Under the pieces are notes generated by a model, which did no database searches, was not told where the DNA came from, and saw only the letters and a program-made list of their open reading frames with translations. A stretch of DNA of 64,000 bases from Pseudozyma flocculosa PF-1 (lineage: Eukaryota; Basidiomycota; Ustilaginomycetes; Ustilaginales; Ustilaginaceae), in contig NW_006920877.1 of the NCBI RefSeq assembly GCF_000417875.1, forward strand, positions 696,782-760,781. The letters run 5' to 3'. Made by a program: the position numbers and the translations under genes. Below, piece after piece: positions 1 through 12,000 of this stretch; positions within the stretch are counted from its first letter, which is position 1; every line of letters begins with the position of its first letter.

Positions 1-2345
1 CATGCCAGTCGGCTGAGGCTTGAGGCCGGAAGTCTGGGCGTCGGGCTGCTGGTTCTGCTGCGAAGTGGCGTTTTGCGCGCTTCCTCCGGCGCCGCTCGCT
101 CCGTCCCAAGCATTGGCGCCGAGGCCATAGTGTCCTCCGTTGGGCGCGGACGTGGCAAACGCGTTCATGGCCAGCTCATTGAGCGACGGTCCGGACTTTG
201 TGGCCGGCGGTGGCGATGCAGGAGGAGTCTGGCCTGGAGGCGGCGCAAAAGGGTTGCGCGATCCAGTCTTTTGCGGCATCAGGGGCTTTGGCGATGTCAC
301 CCGGCCGGCTGGTGCTGCAGAGCTCGGTCGCTGCAGGTTTGAAGCCGAACCGCTCGACGGCACGCTGCCGAACGCCGAGTTGAAGGCGGATAACGCGTTG
401 GAGGAGCTACCGTTGGTCTGTTGACCCGACACTGGGCCGCTGCCGAAGGCATTGTTCGAGAAGGCTCCGGTCGCCTGCGACTGGATCTGCTGCTGTGGCT
501 GTGGCGTTTGAGGCGGCTGCGCTTGCGCCTGGAACGGAGATTGCGCCTGTCCCTGGCCCTGCTGGCCGAACATGCCGCCCTGATTGGCCCCCATGGCGCC
601 AAAAGGATCCCCCATGCCCGTCGCTTGAGGCATCAGCGACTGTCGGAACGGATTGAAGCCGGTGGGTTGCGCTTGCAAGAAGCCAGTCGGCTGCGCCTGC
701 AGGAATCCGCTCTGCTGCTGCGGCATGCCCGAGCCCATCCCCATGCCGGTACCCATCTGGGTCATCCCAGTCATCTGCGGCGCCATTACGCCGCCAGCCT
801 GCTGCTGCATGAACGGGTTGTAACCCGTCATCTGCGGCTGCAAACCAGCGCCCGTGCCCATGCCAGGGCCGAAGCCCATGCCAGTCTGCTGTGGCATCAC
901 GCCGAAGAAGCTCTGCTCGACGGGGATATTGGAAAAGGCGTTGCCCTGGCCGCTGTCGATTGACTCGAAAAAGTCCTGCAACGCCTGGTTGTTGGTGGGC
1001 GGTTTGACCGGACGTTCGGGCTTCTCGGGTTCCTTGATGGTGATGCTCTTCTTGGACTCGCTCTTGGGGACCGATGCCGAGGTGGTCGACGTGGCAGGCT
1101 TTGATGCGGTGCCATCAGCCACCTTCTTGTTCTCCTTGTACTCCTGCCGATTCTGCTCGAAGTTGGGGTCGTTGAGGTACTCCTGTAGCGCCCCAGCCAA
1201 CGAGACTGGAGCGTGTCGGAGGGTGGGGATGGCGACATTGAGGCTGTAGGCGGCCTTTTTTGCCGAGTTGAGGTAGGCGACCACCTTCTCCGTCTGACGG
1301 CAGAAGCGCTTGTAGAGCTCGAGGGCGCGTTCGGCATCCGACCTGGCCATCTCAAAGTAGTGTTCGAGGATGTTGATGACGCCCTCGTTGATGGCAGTGT
1401 AGAGCGCCAGCAGGTCCTTGAGCGACATGCGGAACGCCGACATGGTGAGATCATCGTTGAGGTCGTCGTGGAAGAAGGGACACTGGAGCAGGGCGTTTGC
1501 CACCTTTTGCGTCACCGAGACCTCCCTGAGCAGGCCCTTTTCCACGCTGAGCCGCCGCAGCCGGTTGCTGTTGCTGCCGCCACCCCCCTGAGCCCTCGAT
1601 CGATCGCTGGACCGGATAACATCGTGCTTGAGCTCGCGGTACGCCCGGATCCGCTCATCCAGGTACTGCGCGTAAGGCGTCAGACTCGCGCCAGATTCAT
1701 AGCCTTCGTAGGGCAGAGGCAGTTCAAAGGAAGGTAAGAGGGCCGGAGGAGAAGATCAGTCTCAGGCACCCGTTGACGAAAGGCGACCGAGGAAGCGGAC
1801 CGCGCAAAGACCAGAGATGGAGCGGAAGCCACTTACCTCCTGTGATGTTGCGAAGCCGCAGATTGGCGCTTTCGGAAGCAAGGTGGCTGAGGACATTGTC
1901 CACCTCGCCGTTGCGCGCCATGGTATGGATGATGATAAGACATTTGAACACGGTCTGCTCGATGCCGGATGCCATGTAGAGAGAAGAGCGCCGCAGTGTT
2001 CAGTATTGCCATCGCCACCATGCGAGGGACGCGCAAAGGGGTTGCAGGAAAGACTCACAACGTTGCTGTTGTCCCGCAGCCTCTGGGAGAGGGCGGTACA
2101 GACGCTCTGCAGGCTGCCATCGGTGGCGAAGGTGGTGGCCAGGATTGGGTCGATATATTTTGGCTTGATGCCGCCAGCCTTTGGCTTGGTGGCCGACCTG
2201 ACCACTTTGTCGTAGCTGCGAAACGAGGCGGAGAGCGAAGGACCGGAGCAGAGCGTCAGCCTCAGCACCTCACGATGGATGCCAGTACTCGGGAGCTCGA
2301 GTGCAGCGGCAGCGGCAGGGGGCAGCCTGAGGCTCACTTGGACAT
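1..2345 (-). CDS. YAP180: Clathrin assembly protein AP180 (YAP1801/1802 type), partial
   Basis: Endocytic adaptor that links clathrin, PIP2 membranes and EH-domain partners at the plasma membrane. Exons on the minus strand are 2338-2345 (only ATGTCCAA), 2059-2215, 1837-1954 and 1-1703; all joins keep phase, giving 662 codons before the left edge cuts the gene. The spliced N-terminus MSNYDKVVRSATKPK opens a clear ANTH domain (about residues 1-270, including IDPILATTFATDGSLQ and YLDERIRAYRELKHD). A low-complexity tail follows with three NPF motifs (EH-domain ligands) and nine copies of the Prk1/Ark1 kinase consensus [LIVM]xxQxTG. Family knowledge: these kinases release endocytic adaptors by phosphorylating that motif. 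The 8-nt first exon is inferred from the donor GTGAGC and from family N-termini. The C-terminus is missing. Confidence 0.9.
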
Positions 2346-3126
2346 GGTCGTTCAGGCTCGTCGAGTGTGGCGCGGGACTTGCTGCGGTCGTCTGAAGGTC
2401 ACAAGGGAAGAGGGTGCGTGTCTTGGGCGACACGACGAGCTGGCGGCCCAATCGCTTGCACAGGCCCTCTGGATCTGAAGCCGGGGCGAGGGGCTGGGCG
2501 TTGGCGAGCCAGCGGTTTTGTCGTCCTTGCGCTATCGCGAGCCAGCTGTGACGAGGATCTGTTGACGGATCGCGAGGGGCGGGCGGATGTAGTGTATGGA
2601 AGCGTCGCGGCAGAAGGGCGATGCCGATCCGAGAAGCCAGAGGGTGGTGAAGGGATGCTACGGATGATGGAGGCGACAAGTGCGGGGTTGGGCCGAGGGT
2701 CTGGCTTCCCAATCGAACGAAGGGCAGCAACGCGGTGGCTCAGAGGCGAGGCGAGCGACCAAAAGAGGTGCGGCCAGACCAGGCCGGGTGACGGCATCGA
2801 CTCGGCCAGCGCGGCTCGCCTGCCCCGCTGCACCCTGGGCAGGCCTCCAGGCCGGGCCAGGCCAGGGCCTTGCTTCTTTTCGTGGCCGCCAGCTAAACCA
2901 GGTCTGGACCGTGCGCGCGGCCCCGATCCAGCACAGCATCTCGCTTTGCCCCGAATCAACGACCAGGCTCGCCCCCCATCGCCACCGCCACCTCCGCAGT
3001 CGCCTTGGCCACCATTGCCTGTTTGCTCATCCGAATCAGATGTCAGTCCAGAAACATCGCTGCGCGTACAATTACAGGTCGGTCAATGGACCGGAGAACG
3101 GGGAACAAGACGTGTGACACCGGCAT
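2346..3126. other. Intergenic, upstream of AP180
   Basis: Lies between the AP180 start and the GCN5 stop, both on the minus strand. It should hold the AP180 promoter and 5' leader and the GCN5 3' end. It is GC-rich with short runs of AGGCC/GGCCAGG. I see no credible gene: the open frames here are short, arginine-rich and mutually overlapping. Confidence 0.5.
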
Positions 3127-5634
3127 TCACAGGGAGCTCTGCACCTTGGGCAGCACGGTGTCGTGCAGGAACTTTTCGAGCTTGGTCGCGCTCTTGGCGT
3201 ACGGCGACGAGGCCGGGTTGTACTTGCGGCAATTGTCAAAGACTGGCCGATGGGCAAAGCGAGACGAGCAGGAACAGCGAGGCGGGTAGTCAGCATGACA
3301 CGTCGCGCTCCACGCGAGCCACGGGGGTCGCAAACACTCACTGAGCTGCGCATCCTTGACCAGCTCGTCGACGTTGGCATACTGGTTGTTTTCCAGCTTG
3401 GCTTCCATCGTCGACAGGTCTGATGTCGTCCACGGGAAAGGAGGAGGCTTGTGGTCAGCCCGACTGCCCTTGCAATGTCACCACGCTCTTATCCCCTCGT
3501 GTCCTCCCCCTCCCTCCCCTCAGCTCCGCCCGCTCAGACTCACCCATTGGGTTCTTGATCACATCGAGGTAGTCGGTCACCTCCTCCGTGTTGACCGGGT
3601 TGACAAACGGCCATGCGCTGCCGTGACCGTTGAGTTCGACCAGGATGTGGCGCATGACGGCAAAGTGGGGTCCGCGTTTCGGCCTGCGGCTCAGCTCGTC
3701 CATCTCGGGCGTCCAGCCGCTCTCGCGGAGGCCTGGCACGTCTTTCGGGTCAACCAAGAACGTCGCCGTCGGATCGTCGGGTCCCTCCTCCTCGCCCTCC
3801 CTCTTGGTCGGCACGCCCACCGTGCCGTCCGGCTTCTCGATCAGGCCCTTGGCCCGGATCAGCCGGTCGCGGTCCTTGAACACCTCGAGACCCGGATGGA
3901 CGATGTGGCTGCGGCTGATGGTGCGGATCTTGGCCAGGATCAGTTCCTTTTGCTTGGCCAGCATGTCTTGCAACTCGAGGTACGCAACACGCGGCACCAT
4001 GGTGCACTGCATCAGCGTGCCGCCCTCGTAGTCCTTGATGTAGCCCACCCAGATCTCGCGGTCGAGGTTGATCTCCTTGGTAAAGCCCTGCTTCTTAAAG
4101 TAGCCGATGGCGTAGTTGTCGGCGTACGTGAGGAAGTGCATCACCGGCGAGCTCGCCTTGACATGATCCTTGAGGTGGTTCATCAGATGCGAGCCGTAAC
4201 CCTGTGGTGCGGCGCACAAAGAGAGGGAGGGGAAGGATGGCGTCAGCATGCTTTCGACAGCTAACGCGACGTCGGCTGTGCATGGCGGACTCGGAATCGG
4301 GCGATCGAGACCTGCTCGCACTACGCTGCAGCGCCGGCGCTCACCTTGACCTGCTCCGTGCTGGTGATGGCGCAGAACACAATCTCTGCAAACTTGCGCT
4401 GCTTGAAGGGCCGGTAGGTGATGCCGCCGACCACCTGCAGACCGCGTTTGACGATGGCCAGGCTCTGGTGGTTGCGGTCAAACACGAGGCGGGTGATGTA
4501 CTCTCTCGGCATCTTGGGCAGCTGCCGCTGGAAGATGTTTTTGAGGCCCATGAGCAGAATCATCGATTCGGGGTTGCCGTCGTTGGTGACCACTCGGAAT
4601 TGAATCAGACCTGTCCGCTCCTCGATCACGGCGGGCCGCTCCTTTTTGGGCGCCACTCCTTCTTCGACGGCCGATGCTGCGCTCTTCGGCTCCACCTCGT
4701 CCGTCTCGAGATTCTCCTGCTTGACCTCGGTTGAGTCGTCAGTCGCTTTCTTCTTGTCTGCGTCTGCGTCTGCGGCCAGGCCCTCGGCCTCAGCCGCCGG
4801 TTCCGATACGCCGGCCTTGCCCTCCCCGTCGCTCTCTCCTCCATCCTCGGCATCTCCGGCGTTAAACATCCGTCGGCGCTTGGCAAGATGCTCCGAATCG
4901 CCGCTGGCCCTCTCTGGCATGGTGGAAGCCTGCCGAGAGCCAGAGTTCGAGGGCTGGGCCATCTCTGGGCTGGAGAGGCGGCTTGACGTTGCAACAGAGG
5001 CGTCGCGGTCCCTGTACGGCGAGACCGAACGCGACTGAGATCGGGCCTTGCGCTTGCGGTTGAGAGACTTGAGCAGCGGCGTCGACGAGGACGGGCCGCC
5101 AGACCTTTCATTGCCGGAGGGTATCGCGCTGCTGGCAAGGTGCGGGCTGGGCGTGGCATCGGGTAAGGGGCTGAGTTGGGATGTTGGGCTAAGGTCTCTG
5201 ATGCCCTGGCTGATCGAGTGCGGCAGCTGCATCTGCTTGCGCAGCGAGAGGACGCCGTCGTCGGCGTAGGCGAAGTCGAGCAGCTTGCCCTCGTCTTCGA
5301 GCAGCTCGTCGATCCTGACTGCGACCTTGAGCCTTCTGATACGCTCCGTCGGGTCGAGGCTGTCTGCAGCGGCATGGCCGGTGACGCTGAGGGCGCAAGC
5401 AGCGCACGGTTGAGACGACCAGGCGGCTCGGAGCTGGTCGTCGCGCGAATCATCTGGCGTCGCATCCACCTCGGACACGGGGTCCACTGCCAGAACCGCG
5501 TCGGACGAGGGGCGGTAGCCGGAGCATGTGGGTTTTTGCGACGAAGGCGTGTGCCGTGCGAGCTTGAGCGTCTGTTGGAAAGGGGTGAGCTGAGTGTGTA
5601 CTTTTGCGCCCGAGGGGTACAGCAGGGATGCCAT
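3127..5634 (-). CDS. GCN5: Histone acetyltransferase GCN5 (SAGA/ADA catalytic subunit)
   Basis: Nuclear acetyltransferase that acetylates histone H3 lysines using acetyl-CoA. Exons: 4345-5634, 3544-4201, 3342-3419 and 3127-3242, in phase, 713 aa. The first ~330 residues are a serine- and acid-rich extension unlike the short yeast N-terminus. The GNAT domain follows (about 340-510): [20 protein letters not shown], then [10 protein letters not shown] with the catalytic Glu near residue 417, then the acetyl-CoA loop QVKGYGSHL formed across the first intron. A C-terminal bromodomain (about 600-713) carries [20 protein letters not shown] and the acetyl-lysine Asn region IFDNCRKYN, split by the last intron. 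The reading frame is open upstream to 5694, but the codon there is GTG; the first in-frame ATG is at 5634. Confidence 0.95.
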
Positions 5635-6134
5635 TGCTAGATCATCCGAGGAGGTGGATGGCGTGGTAGTTGTAGGTAGGTCGAGCACAGCCACGCCTTT
5701 GGATGTGGGTCGGTGCCGGAGGTGCCGGAGGTGTTGATGGTTGGTTGGGTTGGTGGCGAGGGATCAAGACAGCTGCTGGCGCGTCAGAGTGGCCTGTCGG
5801 CCTGGCGGTTGGCCTGCCCTGCCTGACCCTGAACTGCCTGGTCTGCCTGTTGCTCTCTCTCTCCACACTCTTTCGCGTCGGTCGGCGACCAAGCCGAGCC
5901 AAGCTGCTGCTGCTTGCTCGTTGGCCTGCCTGCCGCCATCTCGGAAGTCGGGCCCACCCTGCCTCGTGCCGGCCTGCGTGCATCTCGCTGCCCCTTCCTT
6001 AGCTTGCCTTCCCCGTACCTCTCACCACCACCACTGCCATCACCATCGCTGCCGCCACCGTACTTATAGCCTCGCCCGCGGTCGACCGCCACAGCGTGCA
6101 AGGCCGCTTTGCCGCCGCCAACGCCACCGCCAAG
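5635..6134. promoter_or_regulatory. Divergent intergenic region (GCN5 / orphan membrane gene)
   Basis: Separates the divergent starts of GCN5 and the gene at 6135, so it presumably contains both promoters. It is rich in TGCCTG/GGCCTGCC pyrimidine-type repeats and ends with CCACCAC/CATCACC tracts and a weak TATA-like cttatag at about 6063. No specific factor site can be assigned. Confidence 0.4.
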
Positions 6135-6872
6135 ATGTACTGCCTTCGCTGGTGGATCCCCCTCTTCCTCGTGCCCTTCCCAAAGGTCAGCCCGTTCTTC
6201 CTCATCCTCTTCCTCCTCTCGTTCACCCTCCACTCTCGACCCTGCGTCTATTGCGCATTGATCCTCTTCGGCCTCTTTGCCACTTCGGTCAACTGGTACC
6301 CTGAACTCGGGCTCGGCCCCAGTCCGGTCACCATGACCACCTCGACGCAAGAGGCCATTTCGCCGAAACCTGAGGCGGCGCCCTTCTACCCCGGATCGAT
6401 CCTCGCATCCATCGACGCCGCGCCCACCGGATCGGCTGTACCCACGCAGACGGGCATCGTCCCTCCTGCTGTGGAACAAGTCCTGTCCAATGCAAGCAAC
6501 CAAACGGCCTCAAGAGCCAAGGCGACCCGCGGCTGGCTGCATTTCGGCGGCGACAGCTTCGTGCACTTCTGGGATCCGATTCGTCCGCACAGGCAGAATC
6601 TGACCGCAACCGTCCCTGCCTCCGGAACTGACGAGAAAGACCTTGCGAGCGAGGCTGCCTCTTGCGCGCGAGGCATTGCTGCGTCCTTCAAGCTGCCCTC
6701 TGCATTGACCGACAGCCTGCTCTGGCTTGGCCTGGACGTCGAGCGGGTCGTCGTTCCGGAGAAGGTCTTTGTCGGGCTCGGAAGGGCGGGCGGACTTGGC
6801 TTCTGGATCAATCTCGTGCCCGGCGGCGGCGAAGGTCCGCCAGCGGCCCCAATCAGGACGTTCACAAGCTGA
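6135..6872 (+). CDS. Orphan N-terminal membrane protein
   Basis: Single open frame of 245 aa from ATG 6135; a longer frame from 6096 starts at GTG and was not used. I do not recognise a family. Residues 1-60 are strongly hydrophobic and make about two membrane segments (WWIPLFLVPF, then SPFFLILFLLSFTL and CALILFGLFATSV), with two closely spaced Cys between them. The rest (about 185 aa) is soluble-looking, with Ser/Thr/Ala/Pro-rich spacers, three N-glycosylation sequons (NAS, NQT, NLT) and a C-terminal Gly/Pro-rich segment. That pattern would fit a membrane-anchored secretory-pathway protein. Codon use is like the neighbours. Possible further exons cannot be excluded. Confidence 0.45.
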   Translation: MYCLRWWIPLFLVPFPKVSPFFLILFLLSFTLHSRPCVYCALILFGLFATSVNWYPELGLGPSPVTMTTSTQEAISPKPEAAPFYPGSILASIDAAPTGSAVPTQTGIVPPAVEQVLSNASNQTASRAKATRGWLHFGGDSFVHFWDPIRPHRQNLTATVPASGTDEKDLASEAASCARGIAASFKLPSALTDSLLWLGLDVERVVVPEKVFVGLGRAGGLGFWINLVPGGGEGPPAAPIRTFTS

Positions 6873-7592
6873 GCCGGTGGAAAGCAGGCGCTCCTTCCGC
6901 AACCCTTAAACTGTACTTGTAGGACTGTCACAATCGCATCGGGACACTCTCTGGCCGAAGGGAGCGCGATCAGACCGAATGCCGAACCTATAGGCAGAAG
7001 CTACGAGGCGGCTCCAGGGCTCGGACCGGTAGGTTGCCTGACCAGGCTGTCAGCCAAGCGGCAGTCTGACCCGCTCTCGGCCTGTGACTAAGGAAACTCT
7101 GGTTCTGAGCGGAGCCGTGCAAAAGGCTTCGCCTCGTATGCATTGACGAGTGCCAACTGCGCAGCCAGATGGCCCGACTATCGTTGTTGTAGGCCATGCT
7201 CGTACCGCAGGTAGCCAGCACAGTCTGCGCATATGGGTCCGATGGCGGGGTCGAGGATCCCCGCTGCCTTCCAGCGTGGGGAGAGGGCGAATATCGGGGC
7301 AGGGGCTGGTAGGTAGATCGGGCGAGAGCGGTCGCTTGGCGCCCGGCGGAGCAAGCGACATGCATGACGTCCTCTTGCTGGACCCCTTCCCAGCCAGACC
7401 TGCTCGACGTGCTGGCTTTGGCGGGAGACCTCCTTCGTTGCCATCCACCAGCGCCTCGAGGACCTGCCGAAGAGGTCGCAAACACAACCTCGGCCACGAC
7501 GCGGCAGCAGCGCTTCCAAGATCTCAACGGCCATCAACCTTAAGAACGAACGCTGCGAGCCAGCGCCTATACCGACGGGCAAGCAGCCTCGA
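6873..7592. other. Intergenic, no gene seen
   Basis: Spacer between the orphan membrane gene and the small gene at 7593. Overlapping short frames on both strands are arginine-rich shadows with no recognisable domain. It presumably contains a 3' UTR and the promoter of the next gene. Confidence 0.4.
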
Positions 7593-7921
7593 ATGAGCTC
7601 TTCGGAAACTACTGCGCCGGCCTCGATCGTGCGGCCGGGGCGCGCGCCGGAGGGTCCACCCGGATGGGAGGATGAGCGCATCCGCAAGGAGCAGGCAGCT
7701 GCCGAGCAGAGGCAATCCGATCAGGCGGGCGGAGCGGGCGGCCTGCAAAGCATGAAGGACCGGTTGCACAAGATTGGCGAGAAGCTGGACCTGGTTGAGC
7801 CCAAGGATCCCGCGCAGCAGACGCAGGCGCAGCAGCAGGTGAGCATAGTCGAATGCTGTGGGCAGATGGCCGAACGCTGAAGAGAAGAGGGCTGACCGAA
7901 TCCGTGCTTCTCCTGCACCGC

Positions 7922-7954
<33 letters not shown>

Positions 7955-8124
7955 TGCCGGAATCTCTCCTTCGCCACTTGGCGTTGCGTAGAACGCGAGC
8001 ACAGGTCCAGAGTTTGCGCCGCAGCAAGAGCGATGACGCGGTCGCCGCAGTGCAACTCCTGCTTAGATCCTGTACTGTCGCCTCGCTGTTGAACGAAGTT
8101 GCCGTGGACCGCAGCACTACGTGA
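7593..8124 (+). CDS. Small hypothetical protein, two exons
   Basis: Proposed exons 7593-7838 and 8005-8124 give 121 aa in phase 0. The donor is GTGAGC after a CAG run, and the acceptor CACAG lies past a (GTC)n microsatellite. Without splicing the frame stops after 95 aa. The first exon has a basic, charged helix-like stretch (GWEDERIRKEQ, then MKDRLHKIGEKLDLVEP); the second adds a Ser/Leu-rich tail. I do not recognise a family. A plain ATG, composition like the neighbours and a clean donor support a gene, but the second exon is a guess. Confidence 0.35.
7918..7952 (+). repeat. (GTC)n trinucleotide microsatellite
   Basis: About ten tandem GTC/CGT units, within the proposed intron of the small gene at 7593. 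Confidence 0.85.
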
Positions 8125-9031
8125 TGGCGAGCGGCCGACCGTGCGCCCGAGTGGCGCGGTTTCTGAGAGAGACGTTCAGGCTGTCTCGATGGCCGCGGGC
8201 GAGAGTGTGCATCGCTTTGCCAGGCATACAGAAGCAAGTAGTGTAACGTGTCGCTGGCTGATGTATACGTGTAGCTACGCGGCCGTCGGCGCGGCATCGC
8301 TCCGTCACCCTCCTGAGTGCCTGCCTCCTCATCATCCGACCCTTGCGAGGCAAAGGTGGTCGGCCCCGACGCGAGCGCGTAGATGCACGTCCTTGGCCTG
8401 CCTCGGCCCTGCTAGCTCTTGTTTTTTGGCCGTCGCGATGAGTGCATCGTCGAGGGAGCCTAGGCCTATGCCTGTGGCCTGCCTGCGCTCAGACGCGTGT
8501 GCTTGGGCAGGCAGCCAAGCCTGGGCAGGCAGGTGGCCGGCCTGCTGGCCCTTGACCGTCCCGAGTCCGTTCGCCGCGGGCTGGAAATTTTGAGGTTGGG
8601 TGGGGGGGCTGCCCACCTGCCCGGCTGCCTTCGGCCTCCTTCCCGACGACGACACCGACGACACACACAGATAGAGAGCGACAGAGTCTTAAGAAGCTCG
8701 ACAGGCTCGCACCAGACACCCTAGGTCACACCCCACCTTCCGCCTGCCTGCCTACCTACCTGCCTGACAGGCACGACCAACACGCAACCTGCCTCGGCTT
8801 GCCTTTCGACGGCCTCTACGGCCCTACCAAGCTCGCTACTACTACTCACCCTTGGGAACCGTAATCTGCCGCAACGCATCCCGCATCGTCGCATCTCAAC
8901 CTACGCCACTCCTCTGTGCCCTCTAATAGACCGGCCTGCTAGGCGGCCACCCGCTTGCCACGGGTACGCGCGACGGCAACTACCAGTCTCCCTTGGACTG
9001 CAGCTTCGGACCAGCACCACCGTCGGATCCC
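8125..9031. other. Intergenic, FUN30 upstream region
   Basis: About 0.9 kb with no convincing gene. It contains GCCTGCC/TACCTACCTGCC-type short repeats near 8740-8770 and a CT-rich leader just ahead of the FUN30 start. The frame is open upstream of 9032 to 8993, but that codon is TTG. Confidence 0.4.
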
Positions 9032-12000
9032 ATGTCGAGGCACCCCCACTCGACCCCTTCCTCTCCCGTTATCCTCAGCAGCGACGATCAGAGCCGCCCC
9101 GCTACTCCCAAACAGCGTGCACCGAGGATCCTCGTCCCCGACTCGAGTCCCTTGACCTTCCCAGACCACGTCTCGCCCGCTCGCAGGCCTGCCGCCGCCC
9201 GGCCAACCTCGTCAAGCCACGCTCGTCCCACCATGTCCGGCGCACGCTTCCAGTCCGCCATGCAGGGCAATCGCTCATCGCTCGCAAAGAGCCAGTTCGC
9301 TCCGCCCGCCTCCAACGGCAGCTCTTTGTCGTCCCCTGCCAAGGACGCGTCGGTCTTTCGATCCTCGATCGAACACTTCAAGTACGGCACCGACACCAAG
9401 GCAAGCTCCAAGGAAGGCTCTCGCGCCGCTATCGACGTCGATGCCCGCGGCAGCGACGACGACGCAAAGCCGAAGCCGAAGAAGCGGCGGCTAGTTCGTG
9501 GCGGCGGAGCGGGCGGGCAGTCTGACGAGGGCGACAGCGCCACGACCTCGAACCGCACCTCCCCGACGCCCTCCACCAGCAGGACCACGACGCCCATCCC
9601 TCTGTCCTCTAGCGGAACAGGCAACGGCTCTGCTGCTCGAGAGTCGGCATCTTCCGACGTGCTACTGCGGAAAGCCATACGCTTGCACAACGTCTACTCC
9701 GGCTACGAAACGGCCGACCTGTTCGACGCTCTCAAGCTGACCAAGGGCGACGGTGGCAAGGCTCTCGAGGTCCTGAAGAGGCGCAAAGCGGCTGCGGCGG
9801 AAAGTGCAGCGGCCGGCCAACCTCGAAAGACTCCACAGGCTGTACCCACGTCCAGAACAACATCCCACGTTTCGAAAACACTGCCGGCACAGCGCAAGGC
9901 GCAGCAGCAGCAGCAGCAGCAGCAAGCGGCTATCGTCGTTGACGACGACGGCGACGACGGAGAACGCATTGATAACCGCAGGGTGACCGAGCTCAGCTCC
10001 GACGAAGACGACGCCGAGGAGATCGACCGCGCCGACAAGGAGGACCGCGCGGCCGTCAACTGGTTCAACACGGCCGACGAGAACGCGCTCATGGACACGA
10101 CCAACTGCTCGGCGGCCCAGGCGCAGACCATCATCGGGCTGCGGCCCTTCAGGAACGCAGACGATGTCGAGGCCAAGCTGGGCGACAAGGCGGCCAAGGG
10201 CGTGACCCCTCGGATCTTCAACGCGTGCAAGGAGCTGATGGCAGGCTACTACGAGGTCGACGAGGTGCTAGCCAAGTGCGAAAAGGTCGGCCGCGAGCTC
10301 AGCTCCGCAATGGCCTCCTGGTATCCGGACTCGGCCGGCCCCAGCTCGCGCGTCGGGTCGCCGGCCGCAGGCACCTCGAGAGAAGGCACGCCGTCCGGCA
10401 CCCTCAACCTGTCGACGGTCAAGAAGGGCGCGTCGATCAGGGACAAGTACTACCTCGAGGAGCAGCCGCGGTTGCTCGCCGATGGCGTCACGCTCAAAGA
10501 CTACCAGTTGGTGGGCGTCAACTGGCTCAACCTGCTCTACCGCAAAAAAACGAGCGCGATCTTGGCCGACGAGATGGGCCTCGGCAAGACGGCGCAGGTC
10601 ATCTCGTTCTTCGCTCATCTGAAGGAGACGGGCGTGCGGGGTCCGCACTTGGTGGTGGCGCCGAGCTCGGTGCTGGAGAACTGGGACCGTGAGTTCCGCT
10701 TCTTTGCACCTTCGATCAACGTCCGGCGCTACTACGGCTCGCAGAAGGACCGCGTCGAGCTGCGCGAGGAGCTGCGGTACGACGAGGACGTCGAAGTCAT
10801 CCTCACCACCTACGAGATGGCGTCGGGCGGACCGGCCGACCACGCGTTCCTGCGCAAGCGCGGGTTCAATGTCTGCGTGTACGACGAGGGCCATGTGCTC
10901 AAGAACCGCAAGTCGCAAAAGTACGACAAGCTGCTGCGCATCCGCTCCCAGTGGCGGCTGCTGCTGACGGGCACGCCGCTGCAGAACAACCTGCAGGAGC
11001 TCATCTCGCTGCTCAACTTTATCATGCCACAGTACTTTAGCTCGGCCGAAGAGGCGCTTGCGGCCATCTTCAAGGTCAAGGCAGGCGCACAGCAGAACCA
11101 GCTGTCCAAGCAGCGCGTCGGCCGCGCAAAGCGGATGATGCAGCCGTTTGTTCTGCGCAGGCTCAAGGACAAGGTGCTGACCGACCTCGGCACCAAGACC
11201 ATCACCGTAGAGTACTGCGAGATGACGCCCGTGCAGAAGAAGGTCTACGCCCAGGCCGTCGCACGATCACGGGCCGCCGCACTCGGAGAGGCCGACCAGG
11301 CCGATCGGCCGCGCGCCGGCAGCCGGACCCGAGGAGGCACGACGGGTGGCAGCAAGGACTCGGGCCATGTGCTCATGGAGCTGCGCAAGGCGGCCAACCA
11401 CCCGCTGCTGACGAGAAGGATCTTTGACGAGAAAAAGATTGACGCCATGGCGCGCGACCTGATGAAGGAACCCGACTATGCCGACGCCAATTTTGAGCAT
11501 ACCAAGGAGGACCTCCGCATCAACACCGACGCACAGCTGTCGTTTTCGGCCAACACGTATCCTGTGAGTCGTCGTGGTCGTCGTGGTCGCCTTGGTCGTC
11601 GGACTGCCCGTGCTTGCTCCGCCGCAGGCCACATCCTCTGACCGCCCGAGTGTCACCGCTGACGTGCGACCGATCCCTGTTGCCTTTCCTCTGCGCCTTT
11701 GCCGGATGCCACAGAGCACACGCAAGCACGTGCTGCCGGCCCGCGAATGGATGAACGCCGGCAAGGTCAAGGCCCTGGAGCGGCTGATCCCCGAGATCAA
11801 GGCGCGGGGCGAGCGGATCCTCATCTTCAGCCAGTTCACCATGGTGCTCGACATCCTGTGCGTGTGCCTGGAGCACATGGGCATCCGCTACGTTGGGTTC
11901 ACGGGCGCCACGCAGGTCGAGGACCGACAGCACCTGGTGGACCAGTTTACAAACGACCCGGAGATCACCGTCTTCCTGCTCTCGACCAAGGCCGGAGGGC

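Noticed and set aside
1762..2730. A 322-codon minus-strand frame covering AP180 exons
   Set aside because: It contains the ANTH start SYDKVVRSATKPK but reads on through introns; the spliced model with GT-AG introns restores the domain.
5635..5694. GCN5 start at 5694 giving 20 extra residues
   Set aside because: The codon there is GTG; the first in-frame ATG is 5634.
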